A stretch of DNA of 64,000 nucleotides from Castellaniella ginsengisoli (GCF_039523235.1 NZ_BAAAEX010000003.1), one strand, 5' to 3'; shown: positions 1 to 9,100, numbered from the stretch's first letter. The notes: a model not told the origin generated them from the letters alone. Made by a program: numbers and translations.

Positions 1-756
1 CAACTGATGGCCGTGGATACGCCCGACAAGGCCACCCACGACAACTTCATGCTGCTGGGCTTCACGCTGTTTCAGGGCAGTTGGCCCAGGGATCTGGTCG
101 CCCCGGCGGCCCTTTCGGCACGCCAGAAAACACTGCTGCGTCTGATGACGCTGATCATGGGCGAAGGCGAGGCCCCGGAAATCCAGGCCTGCCTGCAGCA
201 GGACGATGAACTGGTCAAGACACTGCTCGACATGGTCAATACGCCGGCCTTCGGCCTGAGCCAGGAAGTCGAATCCCTGAGCCAGGCCATCATGCTGCTG
301 GGCCGCCGGCAGTTGCAGCGCTGGATCCAGGTCCTGATGTACACCGAAGCCGGCCGGCCGGCCGGCTACCTCTCGCCCTCTTTGCTGCAGGCCAGCGCGC
401 GCGCGCATCTGATGGAGGCCATGTCCACCCTGCTTCATCCCGAGCAGACCGTGCGCGCGGAGACCGCCTTCACCACCGGCATCCTGTCCATCATGGATCA
501 ATTGTTCCAAGGCACCATGCAGGATCTGCTGTCGCAGGTTCAGGTCGACGTGCCGGTGCGCGAAGCGCTGCTGCGGCGTGAAGGCCTCCTGGGACCCGAC
601 CTGCGCCTGGCCACACTGATCTTTCCCTCGGATCGCGACGCCGAGGAAAACCCCGCTCCCCTGCTGCGGGAGCTGGGCATCACCGCCGAACAGCTCGACC
701 CGCTCGTCCAGCAGGCGTTCATCTGGGCGCACAGCATCACTCAGGCCGCGCAATGA
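1..756 (+). CDS. EAL-HDOD signalling protein, C-terminal part
   Basis: The frame is open to the left edge, so the N-terminus is missing. The first visible residues include the motif GFTLFQG, which resembles the last strand of an EAL domain (GF..FQG). About 200 helical residues follow with HDOD features, such as the run LVKTLLDMVNTPAFGL and the LLGRRQLQRW helix. EAL-HDOD proteins of the YuxH type are signalling proteins in which the EAL part is often catalytically dead; this cannot be judged here. The stop overlaps the start of the next gene by 4 bp (ATGA), so the two are probably translationally coupled, although no functional link is obvious. Family call fairly secure; role unknown. Confidence 0.75.
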   Translation, partial: QLMAVDTPDKATHDNFMLLGFTLFQGSWPRDLVAPAALSARQKTLLRLMTLIMGEGEAPEIQACLQQDDELVKTLLDMVNTPAFGLSQEVESLSQAIMLLGRRQLQRWIQVLMYTEAGRPAGYLSPSLLQASARAHLMEAMSTLLHPEQTVRAETAFTTGILSIMDQLFQGTMQDLLSQVQVDVPVREALLRREGLLGPDLRLATLIFPSDRDAEENPAPLLRELGITAEQLDPLVQQAFIWAHSITQAAQ

Positions 757-1940
757 GCGCACGCGCAGCCGCCGGAGGCATCGCCGGCTGGCTGCGGGTG
801 TCGCACATCTCGGCCGGCTTCATCGCCGTCCTGGTCGGCTATACCAGTTCCGTCGCGATCGTATTCCAGGCCGCCGCGGCCGCCGGCGCGCAAGGCGTCC
901 AGTTGGCCTCGTGGATGTGGGCGCTGGGCATCGGGATGGGCGTCACCTGCATCGGCCTGGCTTTGGCCTGGCGCGCCCCCGTCCTGACGGCCTGGTCCAC
1001 CCCGGGCGCCGCCCTGCTGGCCACGAGCCTGGGCGACATCGGCCTGGCCCAGGCCATCGGCGCATTCCTGGCCTGCTCGGCCCTGATCACATTGTGCGGG
1101 CTCACCGGCGGGTTCCAGAAGATCATGGATTGGGTTCCCCGGCATCTGGCCTCGGCCATGCTGGCCGGCATTCTGCTGCGCTTCGGCATGGATCTGTTCG
1201 TCTCCATGCAGGGCCGCCCCCTGCTGGTGGGCATCATGCTGGCCGCTTTTCTGCTGGCCAGGCGCGTCCTGCCGCGCTACGCCGTCCCCCTGGCGCTGGC
1301 CGCCGGGATTGCCTGCGCCGCCGCGCAGGGCGGGCTGCCCCTGGGCGGGCTCGACTGGACGCCCGCCCGGCCGGTCTGGATGCCGCCCGAATTCTCGTTT
1401 CCGGCCTTCGTGGGCGTGGCCCTGCCGCTGTTCATCGTCACCATGACCTCACAGAATGTGCCGGGCCTGGCCGTGCTGCGGGCCAACGGCTACGCCCGGG
1501 TGCCCGCCTCGCCGCTGATCTCCTGGACCGGCGCCACGGGCATGGTGCTCGCACCCTTTGGCGGCTTCGCCTTCAACCTGGCCGCCATCACGGCCGCCAT
1601 CTGCATGAGTCCGGACGCCGACCCCGACGCCTCGCAACGCTACAAGGCCTCGGTCTGGGCGGGGGTGTTCTACCTGCTGACGGGGATCTTCGGCGCCACG
1701 GTCGTCGCCCTGTTCGCCGCCTTCCCGCACGAGCTGGTCGCCGCCATCGCCGGGCTTGCCCTGCTGGGCACTCTGGGCAGCGGCATCCATGATGCGCTGC
1801 AGGCGCCCGGAGGGCGCGACGCCGCGCTGGTGACTTTCCTGGTGACGGCCTCGGGCATGAGCCTCCTGGGCATCGGCAGTGCGTTCTGGGGGCTGGTGTT
1901 GGGCGGCGCCTGCCACCTGGCGCTGGGCCGCCGCCACTGA
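753..1940 (+). CDS. benE: BenE-family benzoate/H+ symporter
   Basis: A 395-residue, very hydrophobic protein with about 11-12 predicted membrane segments. It starts with the family-typical run ending HISAGFIAVLVGYTSSVAIV and has the conserved AWSTPGAALLA segment near residues 79-90. BenE proteins are inner-membrane carriers for benzoate and related aromatic acids, coupled to protons. The start overlaps the stop of the upstream EAL/HDOD gene. The gene converges on the tail of the protocatechuate/ABC operon, 36 bp apart. Because that operon degrades protocatechuate and no benzoate dioxygenase is in the window, the real substrate may be another aromatic acid. Confidence 0.85.
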   Translation: MSARAAAGGIAGWLRVSHISAGFIAVLVGYTSSVAIVFQAAAAAGAQGVQLASWMWALGIGMGVTCIGLALAWRAPVLTAWSTPGAALLATSLGDIGLAQAIGAFLACSALITLCGLTGGFQKIMDWVPRHLASAMLAGILLRFGMDLFVSMQGRPLLVGIMLAAFLLARRVLPRYAVPLALAAGIACAAAQGGLPLGGLDWTPARPVWMPPEFSFPAFVGVALPLFIVTMTSQNVPGLAVLRANGYARVPASPLISWTGATGMVLAPFGGFAFNLAAITAAICMSPDADPDASQRYKASVWAGVFYLLTGIFGATVVALFAAFPHELVAAIAGLALLGTLGSGIHDALQAPGGRDAALVTFLVTASGMSLLGIGSAFWGLVLGGACHLALGRRH

Positions 1941-1976
1941 ACCGGCCCCCGCGCCAGGCGCACGCAGAACAGGCGC

Positions 1977-3302
1977 TCAGCGGGCCGGCGCCCCGCCCAC
2001 CCCGACGGGCGCCGGCGCCAGGCTGGTGATCTTCCGGAACAGATCGGCATAGCGATTGCCCGGACCGGACCAGGGATCCCCGTTGCGGATGAAATCCGCA
2101 TTGATGGCTTCCCATTCGTCCGCGCTGAACAAGCGGCGGGCCGCAGGCAGAATGTAGCGCTCTTCGGTGCCCAGGTGCACCCACTCATCGGCAATGTAGG
2201 CGCGCACCGCATCCCGGAATCCCGGGAAATTCGCCGCGCCGCCCTGCACGTAGCTGACCAGGGCGCGATCCAGCCGCGCGGTGGCGTGGGTCGTGTCCAG
2301 GTGTTCGGCTTCCAGCTTGTCCAGGTGTGCATCGACTTCCTGCGTCTTGCCGCGCAGCAAGGCGAAGATCCGGTCTTCTTTGGGGTGATGCAGCTTGTCG
2401 GGCATCTCGGCAATGTACTCGATCATGCTGGCCAGCAGCGTGTAGTCCGGCTCCAGCCGGCCCTCCTCGATTTCCTGCACGATGTGCGAAAGGCCGTTGA
2501 GGATGGCCGCGAGGGCCCGATGCTCGTCCTGAATGGCCTCGATGGCGGGGATGCGTTCGGCCGGCGCCTTGCGCGGCGCCGCGCCATCGGCCTGGTCGGT
2601 CGCGCCGGCGCCCAGCCAGCGGTCCAGCACGGAGCCATCGCGCAAGAGTTCGGCGCTCTCGCCGGCATAGACCACCTTGCCGCGCTCCAGGATCAGGGCC
2701 CGCTGCGTGATCGGCAGGATCTGCCGGGCGTGCTGTTCGACCAGGATCACGGCCATGCGGCCTTCGGACACCATGCGGTCGATGATGTGCAGCAACTCCT
2801 GGGCAATCAGGGGCGCCAGGCCCTCGAGCGGCTCGTCCAGCAGCAGGATCTTGGGATTGAGCATCAGCGCCCGCCCCATGGCCAGCATCTGCTGCTCGCC
2901 GCCCGACAACTGGCTGCCCAGATTGGCGCGGCGTTCTTTCAGCCGGGGAAACATCGCATAGACCCGTTCCAGCGTCCATTCTCCGGGACGGGCGACCACG
3001 TTCAGGTTTTCCTCGACGGTCAGCGAACGGAAGATGTCGCGCTCCTGGGGCACCCAGCCCAGGCCGGCCTGGGCGCGGCGGTGGCTGGGTACCTGGGCGA
3101 TGTCCTGATCCTGAAAGAGGATGCGGCCGCGCCGCAACCGGGTGACGCCCATCAGCGTGGCCAGGAGCGTCGTCTTGCCCATGCCGTTACGCCCCAGCAG
3201 CGCCAGGCTCTCGCCGGACTCCAGGGTCAGGGACAAGTCTTCCAGGACGACGGCGTCGCCATAGCCCGCCCAGACGTTTTCCAGACGCAAGAGCTCAGAC
3301 AT
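1977..3302 (-). CDS. livF: LivF-type ABC ATPase fused to a C-terminal hemerythrin (HHE) domain
   Basis: 441 residues, about 200 longer than an ordinary LivF. Residues 1-237 are a complete ABC ATPase: Walker A GRNGMGKTT at 37-45, signature LSGGEQ at 132-137, Walker B ILLLDEP at 152-158 and the switch histidine H191. After a linker rich in Ala and Pro, residues 255-425 have the spacing of a hemerythrin domain: H261 (DEH), H305/H306 with E309 (HHPKED), H326, H334, H339, then H376 with E380/E381 (HLGTEE). I use ATG 3302 because GGGAG lies 7-8 bp upstream; a longer start at 3332 exists. It overlaps livG by 8 bp and is the last gene of the importer. Hemerythrin domains bind a di-iron centre and sense or carry oxygen, nitric oxide or peroxide. 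A role in gating the importer or buffering oxygen for ring cleavage is inference. Confidence 0.9.
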   Translation of the reverse strand: MSELLRLENVWAGYGDAVVLEDLSLTLESGESLALLGRNGMGKTTLLATLMGVTRLRRGRILFQDQDIAQVPSHRRAQAGLGWVPQERDIFRSLTVEENLNVVARPGEWTLERVYAMFPRLKERRANLGSQLSGGEQQMLAMGRALMLNPKILLLDEPLEGLAPLIAQELLHIIDRMVSEGRMAVILVEQHARQILPITQRALILERGKVVYAGESAELLRDGSVLDRWLGAGATDQADGAAPRKAPAERIPAIEAIQDEHRALAAILNGLSHIVQEIEEGRLEPDYTLLASMIEYIAEMPDKLHHPKEDRIFALLRGKTQEVDAHLDKLEAEHLDTTHATARLDRALVSYVQGGAANFPGFRDAVRAYIADEWVHLGTEERYILPAARRLFSADEWEAINADFIRNGDPWSGPGNRYADLFRKITSLAPAPVGVGGAPAR

Positions 3303-4044
3303 GGGCTTCTCCCAGATAGACTTCCTTGACACGCGGATGATGCGCGATCACCTCGGGGGTGTCCTCAAGCAGCAGCGCGCCCGACACAAGGACGGAAATG
3401 CGTTCGGCAAAGCGGAAAACCAGATTCATGTCGTGTTCGATCAGCAGGATGGTGACGTCGCGCGGCAACTGGGCGATGGTCTCGAACAGTTCCTGGCTTT
3501 CGCCCGTCGGCACGCCGGCCGCCGGTTCGTCGAGCAGCAGGACCTTGGGCTGCAGCGCCAGGGCCAGGGCGATCTCGATCAGACGCTGGCGGCCATAGGC
3601 GAGGTTGCGCGTGGTTTCGTGCGCGTCGGGCAGCAGCTTCAGGCGCTCCAGGATCGCGGCGGCCTCGTCGATGACTTCACCTTGGGCGGCCAGAGGCTGC
3701 CACCAGCGCGTGCCCAGGCCCCGGCGTTCGCTGACGGCCAGGGCGACGGATTCCAGCACGGTCATGTCCATGAACAACTGATTGATCTGGAACGTGCGCA
3801 CCAGCCCCTGCTGGACGCGCTCGTGCTGCGGCATGCGCGTGACGTCGCGGCCCATCAGTTCGACGCGGCCGGCGCTGGGTTCCAGGTAGCCGGTCAACAG
3901 GTTGATCAGCGTGGTCTTGCCGGCCCCATTGGGGCCGATCAGGGCATGCCGTGCGCCGGGCGCAACCGACAAGTCGACGTGGTCGGTGGCCACGAAGCCG
4001 CCGAAGCGGCGCACCAGGCCATGGGTCTGCAGAACGGGGCTCAT
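3295..4044 (-). CDS. livG: LivG-type ABC transporter ATPase
   Basis: 249 residues with the arrangement of the LivG subunit of HAAT (branched-chain amino acid type) importers: Walker A GPNGAGKTT near residue 38, the long LivG-specific insertion between Walker A and the signature, a degenerate signature (LAYGRQR) as is usual in LivG, Walker B VLLLDEP, and the switch histidine in LIEHDM. The chosen ATG overlaps the livM stop by 4 bp (ATGA); the longer frame upstream would run inside livM. It pairs with the LivF-hemerythrin protein to drive transport through LivH-LivM. Confidence 0.93.
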   Translation of the reverse strand: MSPVLQTHGLVRRFGGFVATDHVDLSVAPGARHALIGPNGAGKTTLINLLTGYLEPSAGRVELMGRDVTRMPQHERVQQGLVRTFQINQLFMDMTVLESVALAVSERRGLGTRWWQPLAAQGEVIDEAAAILERLKLLPDAHETTRNLAYGRQRLIEIALALALQPKVLLLDEPAAGVPTGESQELFETIAQLPRDVTILLIEHDMNLVFRFAERISVLVSGALLLEDTPEVIAHHPRVKEVYLGEAHV

Positions 4045-5093
4045 GACGGGGTCTCCGAGCGGGCGCACGACTCGGCGCGATGGCGGGAAGATTCGATCCA
4101 CTTCCGGGCGGTTCCCAGGATGCCGCCCCGGGCGAACAGCACGACCAGCACCAGGATCAGGCCCAGCCAGAATTGCCAGTATTGGGGATTCATATCGGAC
4201 AGCAGGTAGTGGGCCACCACGAAGGCGATGGAGCCCAGCAGCCCGCCGTACAGGTGCCCCGCCCCGCCGAGGATCAGGATCAGCAGCAGGTCGGCCGAAC
4301 GCTGGAAGCTGAGCACGTCCAGCGAGACGAAGGAGTTCGTCTGCGCCAGCAGGGCGCCGGCCACGCCGGCATAGCCCGCGCCGATGGTATAGACAATGAC
4401 CAGCCGGCGGTTCACGGGCACGCCCAGCGCCGGCATGCGCAAGGCATTCATGTGGATGCCGCGCAGGCTCTGGCCGAAGGGCGAATGCACCATGCGGCGG
4501 GCGAACCAGAACAGCACGAAGAGCACGATGACCGAGTAGACATAGCCGACGCGGCCGTACATGTCGAAGCTGAACATGCCCAGGATCGGCTTGACCTCGA
4601 CGCCCGGCATGCCATCGACCCCGCCGGTGATGCTGGTGAATTTATTGGCCAGTTCGTAGAGCATCAGGGCGACGCCCAGCGTCACCATCAGGCGCGACAG
4701 ATCATTGCCGCGCAGCAACAGGAAACTGCTGAGAAAGCCCACCGCGGCGGCGATCACTGCCGCCAGGGCCAGGCCCAGCAACGGATCCCCCAGGCCGTGC
4801 GAACCCAGCAGGCCCACGGTATAGGCGCCCACGCCGAAGAAGGCGGCATGGCCCAGGGAAATGATGCCCGCATAACCGAAGATCAAATCCAGCGACAGGG
4901 CGAACAGGCTGGTGATCGCAATCTGGCTGAGCAACAGGTAATTGCCGGGAAAGGCGAAGTACGCCAGGACCGGCAGGCACCAGAACAGGTACTCCAGCGG
5001 CTTCCAGCGGGCCGAGCGGCGATAGCGGGCCAGGGCGTCCGCCGCGCCGGGGTGCGGATGGGACGGGGTCCCGATCGAGGTAGAAGTCGTCAT
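4041..5093 (-). CDS. livM: LivM-type ABC transporter permease
   Basis: 350 residues with about nine or ten membrane segments and the LivM hallmark SLGHAAFFGVGAY near residues 80-92. The N-terminal 30 residues are hydrophilic and cytoplasmic. LivM forms the membrane channel together with LivH. The gene starts 8 bp after the livH stop and overlaps livG. Its location directly behind protocatechuate catabolic genes suggests the imported substrate is an aromatic acid rather than an amino acid; that is inference. Confidence 0.93.
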   Translation of the reverse strand: MTTSTSIGTPSHPHPGAADALARYRRSARWKPLEYLFWCLPVLAYFAFPGNYLLLSQIAITSLFALSLDLIFGYAGIISLGHAAFFGVGAYTVGLLGSHGLGDPLLGLALAAVIAAAVGFLSSFLLLRGNDLSRLMVTLGVALMLYELANKFTSITGGVDGMPGVEVKPILGMFSFDMYGRVGYVYSVIVLFVLFWFARRMVHSPFGQSLRGIHMNALRMPALGVPVNRRLVIVYTIGAGYAGVAGALLAQTNSFVSLDVLSFQRSADLLLILILGGAGHLYGGLLGSIAFVVAHYLLSDMNPQYWQFWLGLILVLVVLFARGGILGTARKWIESSRHRAESCARSETPS

Positions 5094-5101
5094 GTCGGGG
5101 C

Positions 5102-5956
5102 CTATTTATGGGAACGGCCGAACAGGCCATGGGGGCGGTAGATCAGCGTCGCCACCATGACGGCATAGATGATGAAGGCGCCGATCTGCGGCACGTAGTA
5201 TTTGCCGGCCACATCGGCCACGCCGAGCAGGATGGCGGCATACAGCGACCCGAGAATATTGCCGCTGCCCCCCACCGAAACGACGATGAGGAAATACACC
5301 ATGTACTTCACGGGAAATTCGGGATCCAGGCCCAGCATCTCGACCCCCAGCGCCCCGCCCAGGCCCGCCAGGGCGGAACCCAGGGCGAAGGTCAGGCTGA
5401 AGACGCGATTGACGTCGATGCCCATGCCGCGCGCGACACGCTGGTTGTCCACGGCCGCCCGCAGGCGCGCGCCGAAGGACGTCCGGATCACGGACCATTG
5501 CAGCAGCAGGGCCACCGCCAGGCCGGCGACGATCAGAAACAGGCGATAGACGCCGATGTCCACGCCGGGCAGATGAATCTGTCCGGTCAGGAATTCGGGC
5601 AGATGCAGCGGCTGCTGCTGCGCGCCGAAGAAATAATGGGCGGCCGCCACGGACATGAACACCAGGCCGATGGAAAACAGTACCTGGTCGAGTTCGGAAG
5701 CCGCGTACAGGCGGCGGTACAGGGTGCGTTCCAGCACGATCCCGGCCAGGGCGGGAACGAGGATGGCCGCCGGCAGCGTGGCCAGGAACGGCACGCCGTA
5801 GCTGTTGAGCAGGATGACGCAGGAGTAGCCGCCCAGCATGGCGAAGGCGCCATGGGCCAGGTTGACGAAATTCATCAGGCCCAGCGTGACCGACAGGCCG
5901 ACACTGATCAGAAACAGCAGCATGCCTGCGGCAATGCCGTCGAAGATAATGGTCAT
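5102..5956 (-). CDS. livH: LivH-type ABC transporter permease
   Basis: 284 residues, about eight membrane segments, with the LivH signature GLMNFVNLAHGAFAMLGGY near residues 26-44 and the conserved RAAVDNQRVARGMGID loop facing the ATPases. It is the second permease of the importer. The gene is separated from the upstream binding-protein gene by 93 bp holding a very stable hairpin, the usual arrangement where the binding protein is made in excess over the permeases. Confidence 0.93.
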   Translation of the reverse strand: MTIIFDGIAAGMLLFLISVGLSVTLGLMNFVNLAHGAFAMLGGYSCVILLNSYGVPFLATLPAAILVPALAGIVLERTLYRRLYAASELDQVLFSIGLVFMSVAAAHYFFGAQQQPLHLPEFLTGQIHLPGVDIGVYRLFLIVAGLAVALLLQWSVIRTSFGARLRAAVDNQRVARGMGIDVNRVFSLTFALGSALAGLGGALGVEMLGLDPEFPVKYMVYFLIVVSVGGSGNILGSLYAAILLGVADVAGKYYVPQIGAFIIYAVMVATLIYRPHGLFGRSHK

Positions 5957-6000
5957 GATTGATTCCAGGACTGGGAAAGTTCCGGTTCCGGACAGCCGGG

Positions 6001-6037
6001 GCGCGCGTCCCCGCCCTGGCGGGCGGGGAGCGCGCGT
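6001..6037 (-). other. Stable intercistronic hairpin between binding-protein gene and livH
   Basis: TCCCCGCCC (6008-6016) pairs perfectly with GGGCGGGGA (6021-6029) around a TGGC loop, and the GCGCGCG flanks extend the stem across a one-base bulge. There is no T-run on the minus strand, so it looks like an mRNA-stabilising or partial-attenuation element rather than a full terminator. Confidence 0.6.
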
Positions 6038-6049
6038 CCGGGCCGGCGA

Positions 6050-7225
6050 TTACTTCTGCTTGCCGGGATCCTTGACGGCCTCGATCTTGTCGAACTCGAC
6101 GTTCTGCAACACGCCGTCCACACGCTCCACCTTGCGGATGTAGACGTTCTGGACGATGTCGCGCGTTTCGGGATCGATCTGCACCGGACCGCGCGGGCTG
6201 GTCCACTGCATGCCCTTGACGGCTGCCATGAAGGCGTCCGCGCCGGCATCGCCGTTGGTCTTTTCCAGCGCCTGGTAGATCATGGACATGCCGTCATAGC
6301 CGGCGACCGCGACGAAATTGGGGCGGTCGTTGGGGAAAGCCTTGTGGTAGGCGCTCACAAAGGCTTTGTTTTCCGGCGAATCGTGCGCAGCCGAGTAGTG
6401 GAAGGAGGTGATCATGCCGATGGCCGCATCGCCCATGGCGTCGAGCACGTCCTCGTCGGTCACGTCGCCCGTGGCCAGTTCCTTGATCCCGGCTTCGTCC
6501 AGCCCCCGTTCCTTGTAGCCCTTGGCCAGCGCCACACCCTGCTCGCCATTGGGCACGAACAGGAACACGGCATCGGGCTTGGCGTCCTTCACGCGTTGCA
6601 GGAACGGCGCGTAGTCGGGCGTGTTGACGGGGGTGCGCACCTCGCCGGTGATCTTGCCGCCCAGGCTGGTGAAGGTCTTCTGGAATTGCTGCTCGGCGTC
6701 ATGGCCCGGGCCGTAGTCGGACACCAGGGTGTAGACGGAGTGGATGCCGTTGGCATAGGCCCACTGCGCCATCGGCGCGGTGACCTGCGGCAGGGTCATG
6801 GACACCCGCACGATGTTGGGGGACTTCTCGGTGATCGAGGACGTGGCGGCGTTCAACACCACCATCGGCACCTTGGCCTCCGTCGCCAGGGGGGCGACCG
6901 AGAAGGCGTTGGGCGTCAGCGTGAAGCCGGCCAGGATGTCGACCTTGTCCTTGATCAGCAGTTCCTGGGCCTGGCGCTTGGCCACCGCCGGCGCGATGCC
7001 GGTGTCGTCCTTGATGATGATCTTGACCTTGCGGCCGGCGACCGTGTCGCCGTGCTCGGCCAGGAATACGTCGATGCCGTTCTTGATCTGCTTGCCGTGG
7101 GCGGCGAACGGCCCGGACATCGGCATCACGACGCCGATCTTCAGATCGGCGGCCTGAGCCGCGCCGAAGGCCGTGGTCAGGCCGAAGGCCAAGGCAGACG
7201 CCATCAGGGTTTTGCTGAATTTCAT
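6050..7225 (-). CDS. Periplasmic binding protein of HAAT ABC importer (aromatic-acid type)
   Basis: 391 residues. A classical signal peptide is visible (MKFSKTL, a hydrophobic stretch, cleavage after AQA near residue 24), followed by a type-1 periplasmic binding fold beginning DLKIGVVMPMSGPFA. The ATG at 7225 has AGGAG upstream; the longer frame reading back to 7345 lies in ligC. It lies 34 bp behind ligC and ahead of livHMGF, so it should deliver the substrate to this importer. A close paralogue sits at 18020-19195. Binding proteins of this family can bind aromatic acids; the ligand here is inferred from the operon to be protocatechuate or a precursor. Confidence 0.9.
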   Translation of the reverse strand: MKFSKTLMASALAFGLTTAFGAAQAADLKIGVVMPMSGPFAAHGKQIKNGIDVFLAEHGDTVAGRKVKIIIKDDTGIAPAVAKRQAQELLIKDKVDILAGFTLTPNAFSVAPLATEAKVPMVVLNAATSSITEKSPNIVRVSMTLPQVTAPMAQWAYANGIHSVYTLVSDYGPGHDAEQQFQKTFTSLGGKITGEVRTPVNTPDYAPFLQRVKDAKPDAVFLFVPNGEQGVALAKGYKERGLDEAGIKELATGDVTDEDVLDAMGDAAIGMITSFHYSAAHDSPENKAFVSAYHKAFPNDRPNFVAVAGYDGMSMIYQALEKTNGDAGADAFMAAVKGMQWTSPRGPVQIDPETRDIVQNVYIRKVERVDGVLQNVEFDKIEAVKDPGKQK

Positions 7226-7259
7226 GGTCTCGCTCCTGTTTATAGGGATGAAAGGTCTA

Positions 7260-8234
7260 TCACGTCCGGCCGGACTGGGCGGACAATTGTTGCTCGAGGT
7301 CATGCAGCACCCGGTAGCACGGCAGAACCTGGGCCACGCTGGCATTGGGTTCCCGCCCTTCGCGGATGGCTGCGAAAAATTCGCGGTCCTGCAGTTCGAT
7401 GCCGTTCATCGACACGGCCACGCGGCTGACATCGATGGCCTCGTCGCGACCGGTGAACAGATCGTCGTAGCGGGCGATATAGGTCGCCGTATCGCCGATG
7501 TAGCGAAAGAACGTGCCCAGCGGGCCATCATTGTTGAAGCTGAGCGACAAGGTGCAGATGGCGCCATTGGCCGCCTGAAGCTGGATGGACATATCCATGG
7601 CGATGCCCAGCTCCGGATGGGGCGGGCCTTGCACCGCATGCGCGCGCACGATGGGGCTGGCGCACTGGTAGGCGAACAAGTCCACCGTATGCGCCGCGTG
7701 GTGCCACAGCAGATGATCGGTCCAACTGCGCGGCTCGCCCAGCGCGTTCGTGTTGGTGCGGCGAAAGAAATACGTTTGCACATCCATCTGCTGGATGTGG
7801 AATTCACCGCGCTCGACACGCTGGTGCACGTACTGGTGGCTGGGATTGAAGCGGCGCGTATGGCCGCACATGGCGGTCTTGCCGGTTTCCCGCGCCAGAG
7901 CGACCAGCGCCTCGGCGTCGGCCAGGGAATCCGCCATCGGGATTTCAACCTGGACGTGCTTGCCCGCGCGCAGGCAGGCCATGGCTTGCGAGGCGTGCAT
8001 TTGCGTCGGCGTGCACAGGATGACGGCATCGACCTCGGGGCGCGCCAGCGCCTCGTCCAGTTCGGTGGTGGCGTGGCCGATGCCGTATTTCTGCGCGACT
8101 TCGCGGGTCTTGGCAAGATCGCGGCTGACCAGCGAGACGACCTCCACGCCGTCGATGCGGGCGATGCCGTCCAGATGCTTGATGCCGAAGGCGCCGGCGC
8201 CGGCCAGCGCGACTTTCAGGGTGCGTTCCGTCAC
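7260..8234 (-). CDS. ligC: 4-carboxy-2-hydroxymuconate-6-semialdehyde dehydrogenase
   Basis: 324 residues of the Gfo/Idh/MocA oxidoreductase family. The Rossmann motif GAGAFG is at residues 12-17, and the family EKP motif appears as EIP. It oxidises the hemiacetal form of the ring-cleavage product of LigAB to 2-pyrone-4,6-dicarboxylate with NAD(P)+. The start is a GTG at 8234 whose last bases overlap the ligB stop (GTGA), with GGAGG just upstream. The frame continues upstream as a long open shadow through ligB, which is not the real N-terminus. Position between ligB and the transporter, and the flanking ligI, make the assignment strong. Confidence 0.92.
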   Translation of the reverse strand: MTERTLKVALAGAGAFGIKHLDGIARIDGVEVVSLVSRDLAKTREVAQKYGIGHATTELDEALARPEVDAVILCTPTQMHASQAMACLRAGKHVQVEIPMADSLADAEALVALARETGKTAMCGHTRRFNPSHQYVHQRVERGEFHIQQMDVQTYFFRRTNTNALGEPRSWTDHLLWHHAAHTVDLFAYQCASPIVRAHAVQGPPHPELGIAMDMSIQLQAANGAICTLSLSFNNDGPLGTFFRYIGDTATYIARYDDLFTGRDEAIDVSRVAVSMNGIELQDREFFAAIREGREPNASVAQVLPCYRVLHDLEQQLSAQSGRT

Positions 8235-9100
8235 GATTGTTCCTCCAGGATCAGGTGGCCCACGGCCGTGTTCGAAGCCGGCACGTGGTAGAAGCGGTGT
8301 GCAACGCGCGGGGCCGGGCCGCCCGCCACATCGGCCATGGCGCCGCGGGCGATCAGCCACATGACGAGCTCGATCCCCTCGGAACCCGCCTCGCGCACGT
8401 AATCGATGTGCGGCATCTGCGACAGGCCGTCCGGATCGGCGATCAGCCGGTCCAGGAAGGCATTGTCGAACTCGCGGTTGATCAGGCCGGCGCGCGGCCC
8501 CTGCAACTGGTGGCTCATGCCCCCGGTGCCCCAGATCTGCACGTTCAGGGGCTGGTCGAAGCTCTCGACCGCGCGGCGGATGGCGCGGCCAAGCTCGAAG
8601 CAGCGGCGGCCCGACGGCACGGGATACTGCACCACGTTGACCGCAAAGGGGATGACCGGGCAAGGCCAGGCGTCGGGCTGGCCGCACAACAGCGACAGCG
8701 GCACCGTCAGGCCGTGATCCACGTCCATCTTGTTGACGATGGTCAGGTCGAAATCCTGCTGGATCACCGATTGAGCGATATGCGCGGCCAGTTCCGGATG
8801 GCCGATCACGGGCGGCACCGGACGGGCGCCCCACCCTTCGTCGGCCGGATTGAAGCGTTCCGCGCAACCGATCGCGAAGGTCGGGATCAAATCCAGGCTG
8901 AACGCCGTGGCGTGGTCGTTGTAGACCAGGAAGATGACGTCGGGGCGGTTGTCCTTCATCCACTGCTTGGACGGCTCATAGCCTTTGAACAGGGGCGACC
9001 AGTAATCGTTGCCTGTCTTGCCCAGGTCGATGGCGGCGCCGATCGCAGGCACGTGCGAGGTATAGACACTCGCGGTGATGCGGGCATGCGTCTGATTCAT
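8231..9100 (-). CDS. ligB: Protocatechuate 4,5-dioxygenase beta (catalytic) subunit
   Basis: 289 residues, close in sequence to Sphingobium LigB as I remember it. The type II extradiol ligands are present: H16 (TSHVPAIG), H63 (YNDH) and E244 (EGIELVMW), with the catalytic base H197 (GGMSHQL). It opens protocatechuate between C4 and C5 using Fe(II) and O2. The ATG at 9100 overlaps the ligA stop by 4 bp, which gives coupled synthesis of the two subunits. Compare the second, more divergent copy at 22856-23707. Confidence 0.95.
   Translation of the reverse strand: MNQTHARITASVYTSHVPAIGAAIDLGKTGNDYWSPLFKGYEPSKQWMKDNRPDVIFLVYNDHATAFSLDLIPTFAIGCAERFNPADEGWGARPVPPVIGHPELAAHIAQSVIQQDFDLTIVNKMDVDHGLTVPLSLLCGQPDAWPCPVIPFAVNVVQYPVPSGRRCFELGRAIRRAVESFDQPLNVQIWGTGGMSHQLQGPRAGLINREFDNAFLDRLIADPDGLSQMPHIDYVREAGSEGIELVMWLIARGAMADVAGGPAPRVAHRFYHVPASNTAVGHLILEEQS

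Noticed and set aside
7260..8963. A 567-residue frame suggesting a LigC fusion
   Set aside because: The N-terminal 240 residues are a shadow of ligB; the GTG at 8234 with a good ribosome site and GTGA overlap is the true ligC start.
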